Assembly (NCBI GenBank): GCA_002501535.1
Contig: DLTY01000026.1
Span: 7,898 to 19,606, forward strand
Source of the DNA: a bacterium UBP7_UBA7824
GTDB taxonomy: Bacteria; UBP7; UBA6624
DNA length: 11,709 bases
Direction: 5' to 3'
Shown: one piece after another, positions 1 to 7,096 of the stretch
Layout: the number at the start of each line of letters is the position of its first letter
How positions within the stretch are numbered: the stretch's first letter is position 1
Made by a program: the position numbers and the translations under genes
The notes under the pieces: generated by a model
The model's database searches: none
Told to the model about the DNA's origin: nothing
The model's input: only the letters and a program-made list of their open reading frames with translations

Positions 1-477
1 CTCCCATGAATCGCCTTTTTTTGTTGCTGTTGTTGACATTCTTCCAGGATCACTGCCTGCATTTGGCTCTGTGAGTCCAAAACAACCAACCAGTTCACCT
101 TTTGCCATTTTTGGCAACCATCTCATTTTTTGCTCCTCACTACCGTAACGATAAATCGGATACATGCACAGTGCACCCTGAACCGAAACAAATGATCTAA
201 TGCCAGAATCACCAGCCTCAAGCTCATGCAGCATAAGACCATAAGCAACATGGTTTAATTCCATCCCTCCATATTTTTTTGGAAGTGTTGGACCCAAAAA
301 TCCTTTTGCAGCAATTTTTGGTATTAAGTCAATAGGGAATCTTCCCTCTATGTAACAATCTGAAATAATAGGGTTAACTTCTTTTTCAACAAAGGATCTT
401 GCAGCACTCCTAACACCTTTTTCCACAGCAGACAACTGATTGTCTAATTCAAAAAAATCTGGAGCACCAACAGGCAT
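1..477 (-). CDS. gcdH: Glutaryl-CoA dehydrogenase, N-terminal 159 residues (runs off left edge)
   Basis: FAD-dependent acyl-CoA dehydrogenase family enzyme. Glutaryl-CoA dehydrogenases oxidatively decarboxylate glutaryl-CoA to crotonyl-CoA in lysine and tryptophan breakdown. The visible part covers the helical N-terminal domain and the start of the middle beta domain. GPTLPKKYGG (62-71), AYGLMLHELEAGDSGIRS (78-95), MYPIYRYGSEEQ (105-116) and KGELVGCFGLTEPNAGSDP (126-144) follow the glutaryl-CoA dehydrogenase pattern closely, notably the DSG-R and GLTEPN-GSDP segments, better than generic acyl-CoA dehydrogenases. The catalytic glutamate lies in the missing C-terminal part, so decarboxylating activity is not proven here. 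The ATG at 477 is the natural start: it gives the family's usual N-terminus. It has no Shine-Dalgarno sequence, but a -10-like hexamer lies 6 nt upstream. It lies 31 bp downstream of rnd on the same strand. A related acyl-CoA dehydrogenase is the only serious alternative. Confidence 0.88.
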   Translation of the reverse strand, partial: MPVGAPDFFELDNQLSAVEKGVRSAARSFVEKEVNPIISDCYIEGRFPIDLIPKIAAKGFLGPTLPKKYGGMELNHVAYGLMLHELEAGDSGIRSFVSVQGALCMYPIYRYGSEEQKMRWLPKMAKGELVGCFGLTEPNAGSDPGRMSTTATKKGDSWE

Positions 478-483
478 ACAGCA

Positions 484-512
484 ATTCTATCTAATTAGAT
501 TTGAAAATTCAA
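484..512 (-). promoter_or_regulatory. Predicted sigma70-type promoter of gcdH with palindromic spacer
   Basis: On the minus strand, TTGAAT (507-512) and TAGAAT (484-489) are separated by exactly 17 bp. Six bases separate the -10 box from the gcdH ATG, so the predicted start of transcription falls on the A of the ATG. The spacer contains the perfect 12-bp palindrome ATCTAATTAGAT (489-500), which touches the -10 box. Next to it lies TTTGAA-N2-TTCAAA (500-513), which overlaps the -35 box. Both are possible operators. The -35 box overlaps the rnd stop codon. This is pattern reading only. Confidence 0.45.
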
Positions 513-1654
513 ACTTTATCAATGGCATTCAGGATACTTTCGCCCAACAATTCAGCTTGCCACTTCCTGACTCCATTAACATTTTTTAATTCATTAAGAT
601 TTTTAGGATTAGAAAGAGCTATTGCATTCAATATTCTTGCTGGTAACAATACACCTGGCAGAATGTTTAGCTTTTCACTTTTCTTTAATCTCATTTCACG
701 AATAGCTTTTGTTAAATGATCTGGCCCTTTCTTGTATTTTTTCTTTTTAGGTGGAGAGAAAATAGGTAAAGGCTTTTTGCTTGCCTTCATCAGGTCAATT
801 GATTTGATGAATTTTTTCTTGATTTTAAAATCCATTCTTTTCGGAAAGACATCCTTGTACCCTTCATAATTTTTAGCAATATCTAAAAGCTGCTGATTTC
901 CGATAAGCCTAAATGAAGCCAAATTCTTTTTGCTGCAAATTGACTCTCGTGTTTCAAACAAGATTTCCAAAATTGCTAATTGAGATTTGCTTAACTTCTT
1001 AGCTCCTTTTATTTTGTGAGAATGCTCTTTTGTAATTTCATCCTGAATTACAGGGTTTGAATTCTGATACAAGAAACACTCTTCCAAATACCATTTCAAC
1101 CTGCCTTTTTCTTCAAGTTCATTTATAAGTTTTCCTCTTAGATCCTTTAAATGAAGCACGTCTAATGCAGCATAGTCAACCAGCTCTTCGGTTAAAGGTC
1201 TTTTAGCCCAATTTGCCCTTTGCAATCTTTTAGACTTATTGACCTTTATGTCTAAAAAATCATTTAACAATGTGTCTAAGCCGGGTGATGGACAGCCTAA
1301 AAGATCAGCCGCTATCTTTGTGTCTTCAATATTTTTTGGAACGATACTGTAGGTTTCATAAATCATTTGAAAGTCATATTCTGAACCGTGAAAAATCTTC
1401 AATATCTGGTCGTTACCAAAAATATGCTGCATTGGAAGAGGGTCTTTTCCTTTCCATAAAACAGGATCAACAAGAAAAACATATTTCTTGGCTTCATCCT
1501 CAACGCACAATTGCCATAAGCAGGGTTTAGCCTTATAGGCATAAAAACCATCAGCCTCCATGTCGATTGAAATCTCCTCAAATAGCTCGATAAAATCTAA
1601 CATTTCAAAAAACTGCTTAGATTCCTTTACAAAAACAATTGAAAAATCTTTCAT
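509..1654 (-). CDS. rnd: Ribonuclease D
   Basis: A 381-residue 3'-to-5' exoribonuclease of the DEDDy family, acting in the cytoplasm on the 3' ends of tRNAs and other small RNAs. The exonuclease motifs are all present: D31-x-E33 in SIDMEADG, D94 in IFHGSEYDF, and Y161-x3-D165 in DYAALDVLHL. Together these carry the four acidic metal ligands and the tyrosine. Two HRDC-type helical regions follow (about 222-290 and 312-378), joined by a lysine-rich linker around 292-310. The length is close to the 375 residues of the E. coli enzyme. The ATG at 1654 is chosen because it puts the first DxE motif at the usual distance from the N-terminus. An upstream TTG at 1711 would add 19 residues without family support and would overlap the divergent efflux gene. 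No Shine-Dalgarno sequence precedes the ATG. It may be co-transcribed with gcdH downstream. Confidence 0.93.
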   Translation of the reverse strand: MKDFSIVFVKESKQFFEMLDFIELFEEISIDMEADGFYAYKAKPCLWQLCVEDEAKKYVFLVDPVLWKGKDPLPMQHIFGNDQILKIFHGSEYDFQMIYETYSIVPKNIEDTKIAADLLGCPSPGLDTLLNDFLDIKVNKSKRLQRANWAKRPLTEELVDYAALDVLHLKDLRGKLINELEEKGRLKWYLEECFLYQNSNPVIQDEITKEHSHKIKGAKKLSKSQLAILEILFETRESICSKKNLASFRLIGNQQLLDIAKNYEGYKDVFPKRMDFKIKKKFIKSIDLMKASKKPLPIFSPPKKKKYKKGPDHLTKAIREMRLKKSEKLNILPGVLLPARILNAIALSNPKNLNELKNVNGVRKWQAELLGESILNAIDKV

Positions 1655-1677
1655 TTTTTCGATTATATTTTTACAAT
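1639..1677 (+). promoter_or_regulatory. Candidate promoter region of the efflux operon
   Basis: Plus-strand -10 candidates are TATATT (1664-1669), 19 bp after TTGAAA (1639-1644), and TACAAT (1672-1677), which lacks a good -35 box. Either would give a short leader carrying the strong AGGAGGT ribosome site at 1698-1704. The region overlaps the rnd start codon and its -10 box, so the two divergent transcripts may compete. I cannot choose between the candidates. Confidence 0.3.
1662..1667 (-). promoter_or_regulatory. Consensus -10 box (TATAAT) of rnd
   Basis: A perfect TATAAT on the minus strand ends 7 nt before the rnd ATG. The predicted transcription start is at or one base before the start codon. 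The hexamer 17 bp upstream (GCCCAA, 1685-1690) is a poor -35 match, so the promoter may depend on an activator or on the -10 box alone. It overlaps a candidate -10 box of the divergent efflux operon. Confidence 0.4.
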
Positions 1678-1697
1678 GGGTGGATTGGGCTTTAGCT

Positions 1698-1704
1698 AGG
1701 AGGT
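1698..1704 (+). promoter_or_regulatory. Strong Shine-Dalgarno site for the adaptor gene
   Basis: AGGAGGT ends 6 nt before the ATG at 1711. It is the best ribosome-binding site among the plus-strand genes and fixes the start of the adaptor. Confidence 0.85.
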
Positions 1705-1710
1705 TAACCA

Positions 1711-2754
1711 ATGAAAAAACACGTTGTTTTGTTGAATTTTCTCATATTATTCGGATGTTCTCAAGAAAGTAGTATGGAATCAAAAATCGAAATAAAGGAA
1801 AACATACCTTTAGTGACATGGGTCAACCCAATAGAGACTGTGCAAAAGAAATACTACCCTGCACTTGGTTTAATCAATACGGTTGGTGCTGGAAATTTAA
1901 ACTGGAAAACCTCAGGAACCATTGAAGAGATACTTATCAAGGAAGGAGACCAGGTAACTAAGGGCCAAAAAATAGCATCATTAGAGTGCAAGGTACAAAT
2001 GTTAGATAGGTCAAATTCAGAAACAATGTTAAGACAGGCTGAATTAGCTCTAGATGATGCTAATAAGAACTATGAAAGAGCTGAAAAAATATCAGAAACA
2101 GGCAGCATTAGCCAAGAACAATTAGAAAAGCTGGAAATGGCAGTCAGTCAGGCTGTATTAAATTATGAAAGCACCAAAATAGCGCTAGATTTAAAAAATA
2201 TACAAGTTGAAGATTGCGATATTATTGCACCGTTTGACCTAAATGTGGAATTCGTTTTTTCAAGATTGGGAAACGATGTTGCTATTGGAATGCCTGCAGT
2301 AAAAATACTTCCCTTAAAAGGCATGCGGATGGAGATAATGTTGGCCCCTCATGTAGCAAAAGAAATACAAATTGGAAATACGCTTGTAGATGAAAATAAA
2401 AACATATGGATGCTTTCTCATAAATCAGGATCTTCAGACATGATGACAGGTACCATGAATACACTTTGGGAAGCAATGGACGAAACAGACACTGAAAATG
2501 GAATTTGGGTAACAACTAGTATAAATATGGGTGATACTCAGGGTTATATAGTGCCCCTTGCAAGTATCGTTCAGATTCAGGGTCCGGGCGTCTATCTAAT
2601 AAATGAACAAGATGAAATTAGATGGATTCCAATTGATATATTAGTGGAAAATGATAATGATGCTTTGATTGAGGGCGTAACATCATCACAAAAAATAGTC
2701 TTAAGAAGGCCTGGCAATCTGAGAGATGGACAAAAGGTAAGAATAGGTAAATAA
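1711..2754 (+). CDS. RND efflux periplasmic adaptor lipoprotein (membrane fusion protein, HlyD family)
   Basis: A 347-residue periplasmic adaptor that would connect the RND pump (next gene) to the TolC-like channel (third gene). It starts with a lipoprotein signal peptide: positively charged MKK, a hydrophobic stretch, then the lipobox L13-F14-G15-C16. Ser at +2 of the cysteine is compatible with the outer membrane. The split biotinyl-lipoyl domain is visible in GTIEEILIKEGDQVTKGQKI (69-88) and IIAPFDLNV (171-179). Between its halves lies an alpha-helical hairpin (about 99-165) with the typical turn TGSISQEQLEK (130-140). The C-terminal half is beta-rich, as in membrane-proximal domains. The first gene of the operon, it has a strong Shine-Dalgarno site, and its stop codon abuts the ATG of the permease. 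The substrate cannot be read from the sequence. Confidence 0.93.
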   Translation: MKKHVVLLNFLILFGCSQESSMESKIEIKENIPLVTWVNPIETVQKKYYPALGLINTVGAGNLNWKTSGTIEEILIKEGDQVTKGQKIASLECKVQMLDRSNSETMLRQAELALDDANKNYERAEKISETGSISQEQLEKLEMAVSQAVLNYESTKIALDLKNIQVEDCDIIAPFDLNVEFVFSRLGNDVAIGMPAVKILPLKGMRMEIMLAPHVAKEIQIGNTLVDENKNIWMLSHKSGSSDMMTGTMNTLWEAMDETDTENGIWVTTSINMGDTQGYIVPLASIVQIQGPGVYLINEQDEIRWIPIDILVENDNDALIEGVTSSQKIVLRRPGNLRDGQKVRIGK

Positions 2755-5700
2755 ATGAGATTTTTAACAGATTATCTTCTAGAAAAACCTAGATTGGTTT
2801 ACCTGCTTATGGCAGGACTGCTTTTTGGTGGGTATCAAGCTTACAAATCTATCCCCACTGCATCCACTCCTGATATAAAAGTTCCTTATGTGATAGTAAA
2901 CGTGCCATGGCCTGGTTCATCATCATCTTCTGTTGAAAAAAGCTTAACCAACCCACTGGAAACAAAAATGGATGATCTGGAGGAGTTAAAAAGCATGCGG
3001 TCCTATTCGGTTCCGGGTTTTAGCTTCCTGATTCTCGAATTCAATGCTGGTTATGATTTAGACAAAGCAATTAATGAGGTGCAAGACTCAGTTGATGAAT
3101 CAAGATCATTGCTGCCTGTCGGGATTGAAACTCCTGATATATCTGAAATAGCATTTGAAGAAGTCCCGATAGTAATACTGACTGTATCTGGTGATATGGA
3201 TTCTGAAGCGCTTAAAAGAGAAGCTTTGTTTGTTGTTAGTGAGATTGAAAAACTTGATGGTTTAGCTAGTGTAGAGCTATTTGGTGCTAAAGAAAACACA
3301 ATACAGATTGAACCGAGCCCCTCTCGATTACGCCAAAAAGGACTGACGCTTACTGAGCTTTCTAACTCCGTTCAACAATTACTTTTTGATATGCCAATAG
3401 GTTCTCTTGACACCGGATCACAGGAGTTACAAATTTCTTACAGAGGTAAATCTGAAACTATAAAAGAGATCAACAACTTAATCATTCCAGACGCATATGG
3501 AAATTCTTTTTTATTGAGCGATATAGCAAATATAAAAATTTCACCGAAAAAAATTACTACCTACTCTAGACATAATGGTCAAAAATCTATAAATATCGTT
3601 GTTAAAAAAACAACTGGTGAAAATACCGTAAAAGTTGGAGAAAGTGTATTTTCGCTTGTAGATGAGCTGAATACAAAAAACCCTAATCTAAAGATAGAAA
3701 TTGCCCAAGAGCAAGTTTCTGCCGTAAGAGATGAGCTAATTGGAGTAATGGTTAACAACCTTTCTGATGGTTTCTGGATAGTTATTATTGTTTTGATTCT
3801 CTTTGTCGGTTTTAAAAATTCTTTACTTGTTGCTCTTGGAATCCCCTTAGCGCTTGGCTTTTCTTTAATAATTGCAAACAGTATTGGTTACTCTTTGAAC
3901 AATGTAACGGTTTTTGGAATAATCATAGTGCTTGGAATGCTGGTTGATGATGACATTATTGTGGTTGAAAATATATTTAGACAGGTTGAGAAAGGGGTTC
4001 CTCCAAAACAAGCTGCAAAAAAAGGAATACATCAGGTGAGCATGCCTATAACAGCAGCAATCCTGACAACCATTGCCGCTTTCGGCCCTCTCATGTTTCT
4101 TTCTGGAACTATGGGTGAATTTATGAAATATGTACCTGCAATGGTCATATTTACCCTAACCGGTGCATTGATTACCGGACATTTCATCCTCCCTTCAATA
4201 TGTGCAATTTTTATGAAACAGGAAAAAAAGAAAAATATTTTTACAGGTATCGATTTCTCAGTTTATGCTAAAAAACATCAACAGATTATTTCGAACCTTA
4301 TAAAAAAACCTTGGAAAACACTTGCTGTTTTTGTATTCTTTTTCATAGGCTCAATGTCGCTTGTTCCTAAATTGCTTGAGAATGCTGAATTCTTTCCAAA
4401 GGTTTCCATGAAGGAATTCATAATAGACGTTGAAGCTCCGTGGGGAACATCTGTAGAAATAACAGACTCAATTGCAAAAGAGGTAGAAAAAGTACTTGAT
4501 GCAACTGCTGAAATCGATTTCTACACAACAAGCGTAGGCGATTCAGGTGAAAATGTAGTTGGAACAATAGGTGGAGGTGGTGGTCCACATTTTGCAAGAA
4601 TAACAGGATCTTTTTATGAAAAACACAGAAAAGAAGCAATAGATGAGCATCAGCCCAATCTGCAAAAAATTTTTGATGAAATACCTGGAGCAAAAATACA
4701 ATTCGTTGAAATAACAGAAGGGCCTCCCGCTGGAAACGATATCATCATTAGAGCTTTGGGGAATAATTATGATGACTTGATTGAATATACAGACATGCTG
4801 GAAAGCATAATGTTAGCAAATCCAGTTTTAACTGAAATTGATAGAAGTCATCAACCAGGAAATCCTGAATTAAAAATACAAATACTTGAAGATAAGGCTG
4901 CAAAATTAAGTGTGGCCCCTTTCAGTATTGCAAATGAATCAAAAAATGCTTTTGATGGATCTATTGTTATGAGAATGCCTGTTGAAAACCAAGATGAAGA
5001 TGCAGATGTGATAATCAGGTACCCGGAAGAGTTTAGGAAGAAGATATCAGATTTATCTCTTGTTTCAGTAAGAAACAATCTGGGCTTTCTCGTTCCAATT
5101 GATATGGTTTCAAAAACCACCCGACAAGTAACTCCTGTTCTTTTTTCACATTGGAATGGCAAAAAAACAATATCTATATCAGCTAATGTAAAACCACAAG
5201 GCCCTCCTTCTCAAATTGTTTTGGAGGATATTAAAAAAATTATTGAATCAAACCAGATTCCAAATGGAATCATAATTGAATATGGTGGAGAAAATGAAGA
5301 AGCGATGACGGGTCAATCTGAAATGGGGACTGCTTTTCTTGTTGCAATAGGTTTAATTTCATTGCTATTAGTTGCTGTTTTCAATTCCTTTAGACAATCA
5401 ATGGTTGTCATTACAGCAATACCCTTTGCTTTAATTGGTGTGATTGTAGCTCTTTTGGTAAGTGGAGAGTCTTTTGGTTTTCTTGCACTTATGGGGGTGG
5501 TTGCCTTAACTGGAATCGTGGTAAATGATTCAATTGTCCTAATAGATAGAATCAATCAATTAAGAGAACAAGGCATGAACCTTATGGAATCTGTTTCTCT
5601 AGGCACATCACAAAGGCTTAGACCTATACTTATGACTAGTGTTACAACAATTGGAGCGCTCATACCTATGGTTTTAGATACAACTGGTCAAGCTGAATGG

Positions 5701-5820
5701 TTTAAAGCGCTTGGTGTTTCAATAATGGGAGGTTTGGCTGTGGGTACATTTTTAATAATTTATTTAATCCCATGCCTCTATGTAATGGCTGAAAAAAGAA
5801 GAGGTGCCAAAAATGTTTAA
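2755..5820 (+). CDS. RND efflux transporter permease subunit (AcrB/HAE1-like superfamily)
   Basis: A 1021-residue inner-membrane, proton-driven pump of the resistance-nodulation-division family, of usual length. Visible features are TM1 near residues 12-30, a large periplasmic loop (about 31-335), a TM2-TM6 cluster (336-485), TM7 near 520-540, a second periplasmic loop (about 541-855), and TM8-TM12 (856-1011). TM4 carries D398-D399 in GMLVDDDIIVVENI, equivalent to the proton-relay pair D407/D408 of AcrB, followed by an extra D400. In TM10 the motif is TGIVVNDSIVLIDRI, with N924 where AcrB has the relay lysine K940. That places it in the branch with Asn rather than the AcrB branch. A glycine run (606-610) sits in the second loop. 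The ATG immediately follows the adaptor stop codon, with a weak AGG at 2745-2747. The 3' end overlaps the channel gene by 8 nt, so the three proteins should be co-translated. Substrate unknown. Confidence 0.95.
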   Translation: MRFLTDYLLEKPRLVYLLMAGLLFGGYQAYKSIPTASTPDIKVPYVIVNVPWPGSSSSSVEKSLTNPLETKMDDLEELKSMRSYSVPGFSFLILEFNAGYDLDKAINEVQDSVDESRSLLPVGIETPDISEIAFEEVPIVILTVSGDMDSEALKREALFVVSEIEKLDGLASVELFGAKENTIQIEPSPSRLRQKGLTLTELSNSVQQLLFDMPIGSLDTGSQELQISYRGKSETIKEINNLIIPDAYGNSFLLSDIANIKISPKKITTYSRHNGQKSINIVVKKTTGENTVKVGESVFSLVDELNTKNPNLKIEIAQEQVSAVRDELIGVMVNNLSDGFWIVIIVLILFVGFKNSLLVALGIPLALGFSLIIANSIGYSLNNVTVFGIIIVLGMLVDDDIIVVENIFRQVEKGVPPKQAAKKGIHQVSMPITAAILTTIAAFGPLMFLSGTMGEFMKYVPAMVIFTLTGALITGHFILPSICAIFMKQEKKKNIFTGIDFSVYAKKHQQIISNLIKKPWKTLAVFVFFFIGSMSLVPKLLENAEFFPKVSMKEFIIDVEAPWGTSVEITDSIAKEVEKVLDATAEIDFYTTSVGDSGENVVGTIGGGGGPHFARITGSFYEKHRKEAIDEHQPNLQKIFDEIPGAKIQFVEITEGPPAGNDIIIRALGNNYDDLIEYTDMLESIMLANPVLTEIDRSHQPGNPELKIQILEDKAAKLSVAPFSIANESKNAFDGSIVMRMPVENQDEDADVIIRYPEEFRKKISDLSLVSVRNNLGFLVPIDMVSKTTRQVTPVLFSHWNGKKTISISANVKPQGPPSQIVLEDIKKIIESNQIPNGIIIEYGGENEEAMTGQSEMGTAFLVAIGLISLLLVAVFNSFRQSMVVITAIPFALIGVIVALLVSGESFGFLALMGVVALTGIVVNDSIVLIDRINQLREQGMNLMESVSLGTSQRLRPILMTSVTTIGALIPMVLDTTGQAEWFKALGVSIMGGLAVGTFLIIYLIPCLYVMAEKRRGAKNV

Positions 5821-7075
5821 ATTACCAATTATCACAATGCTCATTATCGCAAACCAACCTATTGGGATATGGGAAGCAATGAAAACCGCTGAAGATAAAC
5901 CAATAGCCAAATCTTCCGAATATTTAGTTTTTGCAGCAGAGTCAGATCTTGAAAAAGCAAAAAAAGACTGGGCTCCTTTCTTGACTTTAGGTTTAACAAT
6001 GACAAGAACAGATTCTCTTGAGGGATACGAACCGGGTCCATTGGATGTTAACTTTTTTGGTATAGGTGAAAACTTTGGTAATGCCTCGATGACCCTCACT
6101 TATCCACTCTACTCATTTGGTATTAAAGAGTCTCAGGTAAGACTTCAGGAAATGAATTATTCTTTAGCGAAGCTGGATGAAAAATCAATACTTCAACAAT
6201 CTAGATTAGCTATAGCAAATTCATGGTTAAATTTATGGTTAGCAAATAAAAACTTACTTTTGGCGGAGAGGAGCATAGACAATTCTTTAAAGGTATTGGA
6301 GGATGCTCAAGCAAGGTATTCGGTCGAGTTGATTAGCGAGCTTGAATTAATTCAATTTGAAAGTGAATTTTTAAACTCGAAAGAAAATATGAGTCAAGCA
6401 TCTTCCTTGCATGAATCAGCATTGACCCTGTTTAAAGCGATGACAGGAATAGAGGGAGATGTCGAATTAACAGAATTACCTCAAATTGACAAAGATCTTT
6501 TAATTAAATTCATAAGCGATGAAACAAATGAAAGAATCAACGTAAAGCGTGCAGATTTAAACCTAAAAATTTCTCGAAGAAGCAGAGAATTAGTAATTAA
6601 TCGTCCAAGTTTAATCTTCAGAACAACTGCGAATCATCCGGAGAATGAACAGGGTTTTGAGTCTGGCGATACGTTGAGAAGCGATGTGGCGTTAAGTTGG
6701 GAGTTTATAAAACCATCCAAGACAGCTGAGCTCAAATCGTCCAATGAAAAAATAAAAGCAGCGGAACTCATCTATGCTCAATCTGTGATTGATGAGGATG
6801 CTTTAGTTGAATCGTCCATAGAAACAATCGGAATGTATCAATCAAGAATAGAAAATGCAGAATACACTTTGGAACTTATGCGAAGAATCTCAATATCCAT
6901 CACTGAAGGTTTAAATGTTGGAACGAGCTCATATCTTGAATGGAGCAATTCTGAAAACAACTACCTTGCAGCCGCAGTGTCCCTAGCTACAATAAAAACA
7001 AACTTCTTAAAGGAGATATTCAACTTAAGCGCAGGAAATATAGATTCGCTATTGAAACTTAATCAAAATAATTAA
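5813..7075 (+). CDS. TolC-family outer-membrane efflux channel
   Basis: About 420 residues, the usual TolC-family size. It should form the trimeric outer-membrane exit duct for the preceding adaptor and pump. The N-terminus has a short export signal (MFK, then a hydrophobic stretch to about residue 14). The rest is mostly long heptad-like helices, as in the tunnel domain (about 115-215 and 325-415). These are interrupted by strand-like segments such as ASMTLTYPLYSFG (87-99) and SDVALSWEFI, the positions of the beta-barrel strands. The internal repeat of two helix-strand-helix halves fits the family. I start it at the ATG at 5813 because GAGG at 5801-5804 is well placed for it. A GTG at 5804 in the same frame would lie inside that site. 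No lipobox is seen. It overlaps the permease 3' end by 8 nt, which suggests translational coupling. Confidence 0.88.
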   Translation: MFKLPIITMLIIANQPIGIWEAMKTAEDKPIAKSSEYLVFAAESDLEKAKKDWAPFLTLGLTMTRTDSLEGYEPGPLDVNFFGIGENFGNASMTLTYPLYSFGIKESQVRLQEMNYSLAKLDEKSILQQSRLAIANSWLNLWLANKNLLLAERSIDNSLKVLEDAQARYSVELISELELIQFESEFLNSKENMSQASSLHESALTLFKAMTGIEGDVELTELPQIDKDLLIKFISDETNERINVKRADLNLKISRRSRELVINRPSLIFRTTANHPENEQGFESGDTLRSDVALSWEFIKPSKTAELKSSNEKIKAAELIYAQSVIDEDALVESSIETIGMYQSRIENAEYTLELMRRISISITEGLNVGTSSYLEWSNSENNYLAAAVSLATIKTNFLKEIFNLSAGNIDSLLKLNQNN

Positions 7076-7085
7076 AATACAAATT

Positions 7086-7089
7086 GGAG
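7086..7089 (+). promoter_or_regulatory. Shine-Dalgarno site for rocA
   Basis: GGAG lies 7 nt before the ATG at 7097, in the 21-nt gap after the channel gene. It fixes the start of the dehydrogenase. No convincing promoter fits in this gap: TTGAAA (7052-7057) and TAAAAT (7073-7078) are only 15 bp apart. Confidence 0.7.
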
Positions 7090-7096
7090 AAAAATT

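Noticed and set aside
1655..1711. Longer rnd reading frame beginning at a TTG at 1711 (19 extra residues)
   Set aside because: The extension has no family support, no ribosome site, and would reach into the divergent adaptor gene. The ATG at 1654 gives the normal RNase D N-terminus.
4418..5555. Several minus-strand open frames of 80-103 codons opposite the RND permease
   Set aside because: They are antisense shadows of a well-supported membrane protein gene, with no ribosome sites or recognisable motifs.
5804..5812. GTG start for the TolC-like gene three codons upstream
   Set aside because: The GTG lies within the GAGGTG Shine-Dalgarno element that serves the ATG at 5813.
7052..7078. Internal promoter before rocA (TTGAAA and TAAAAT)
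   Set aside because: The 15-bp spacing is too short for a good sigma70 promoter, and the boxes fall within the end of the channel gene in AT-rich sequence.
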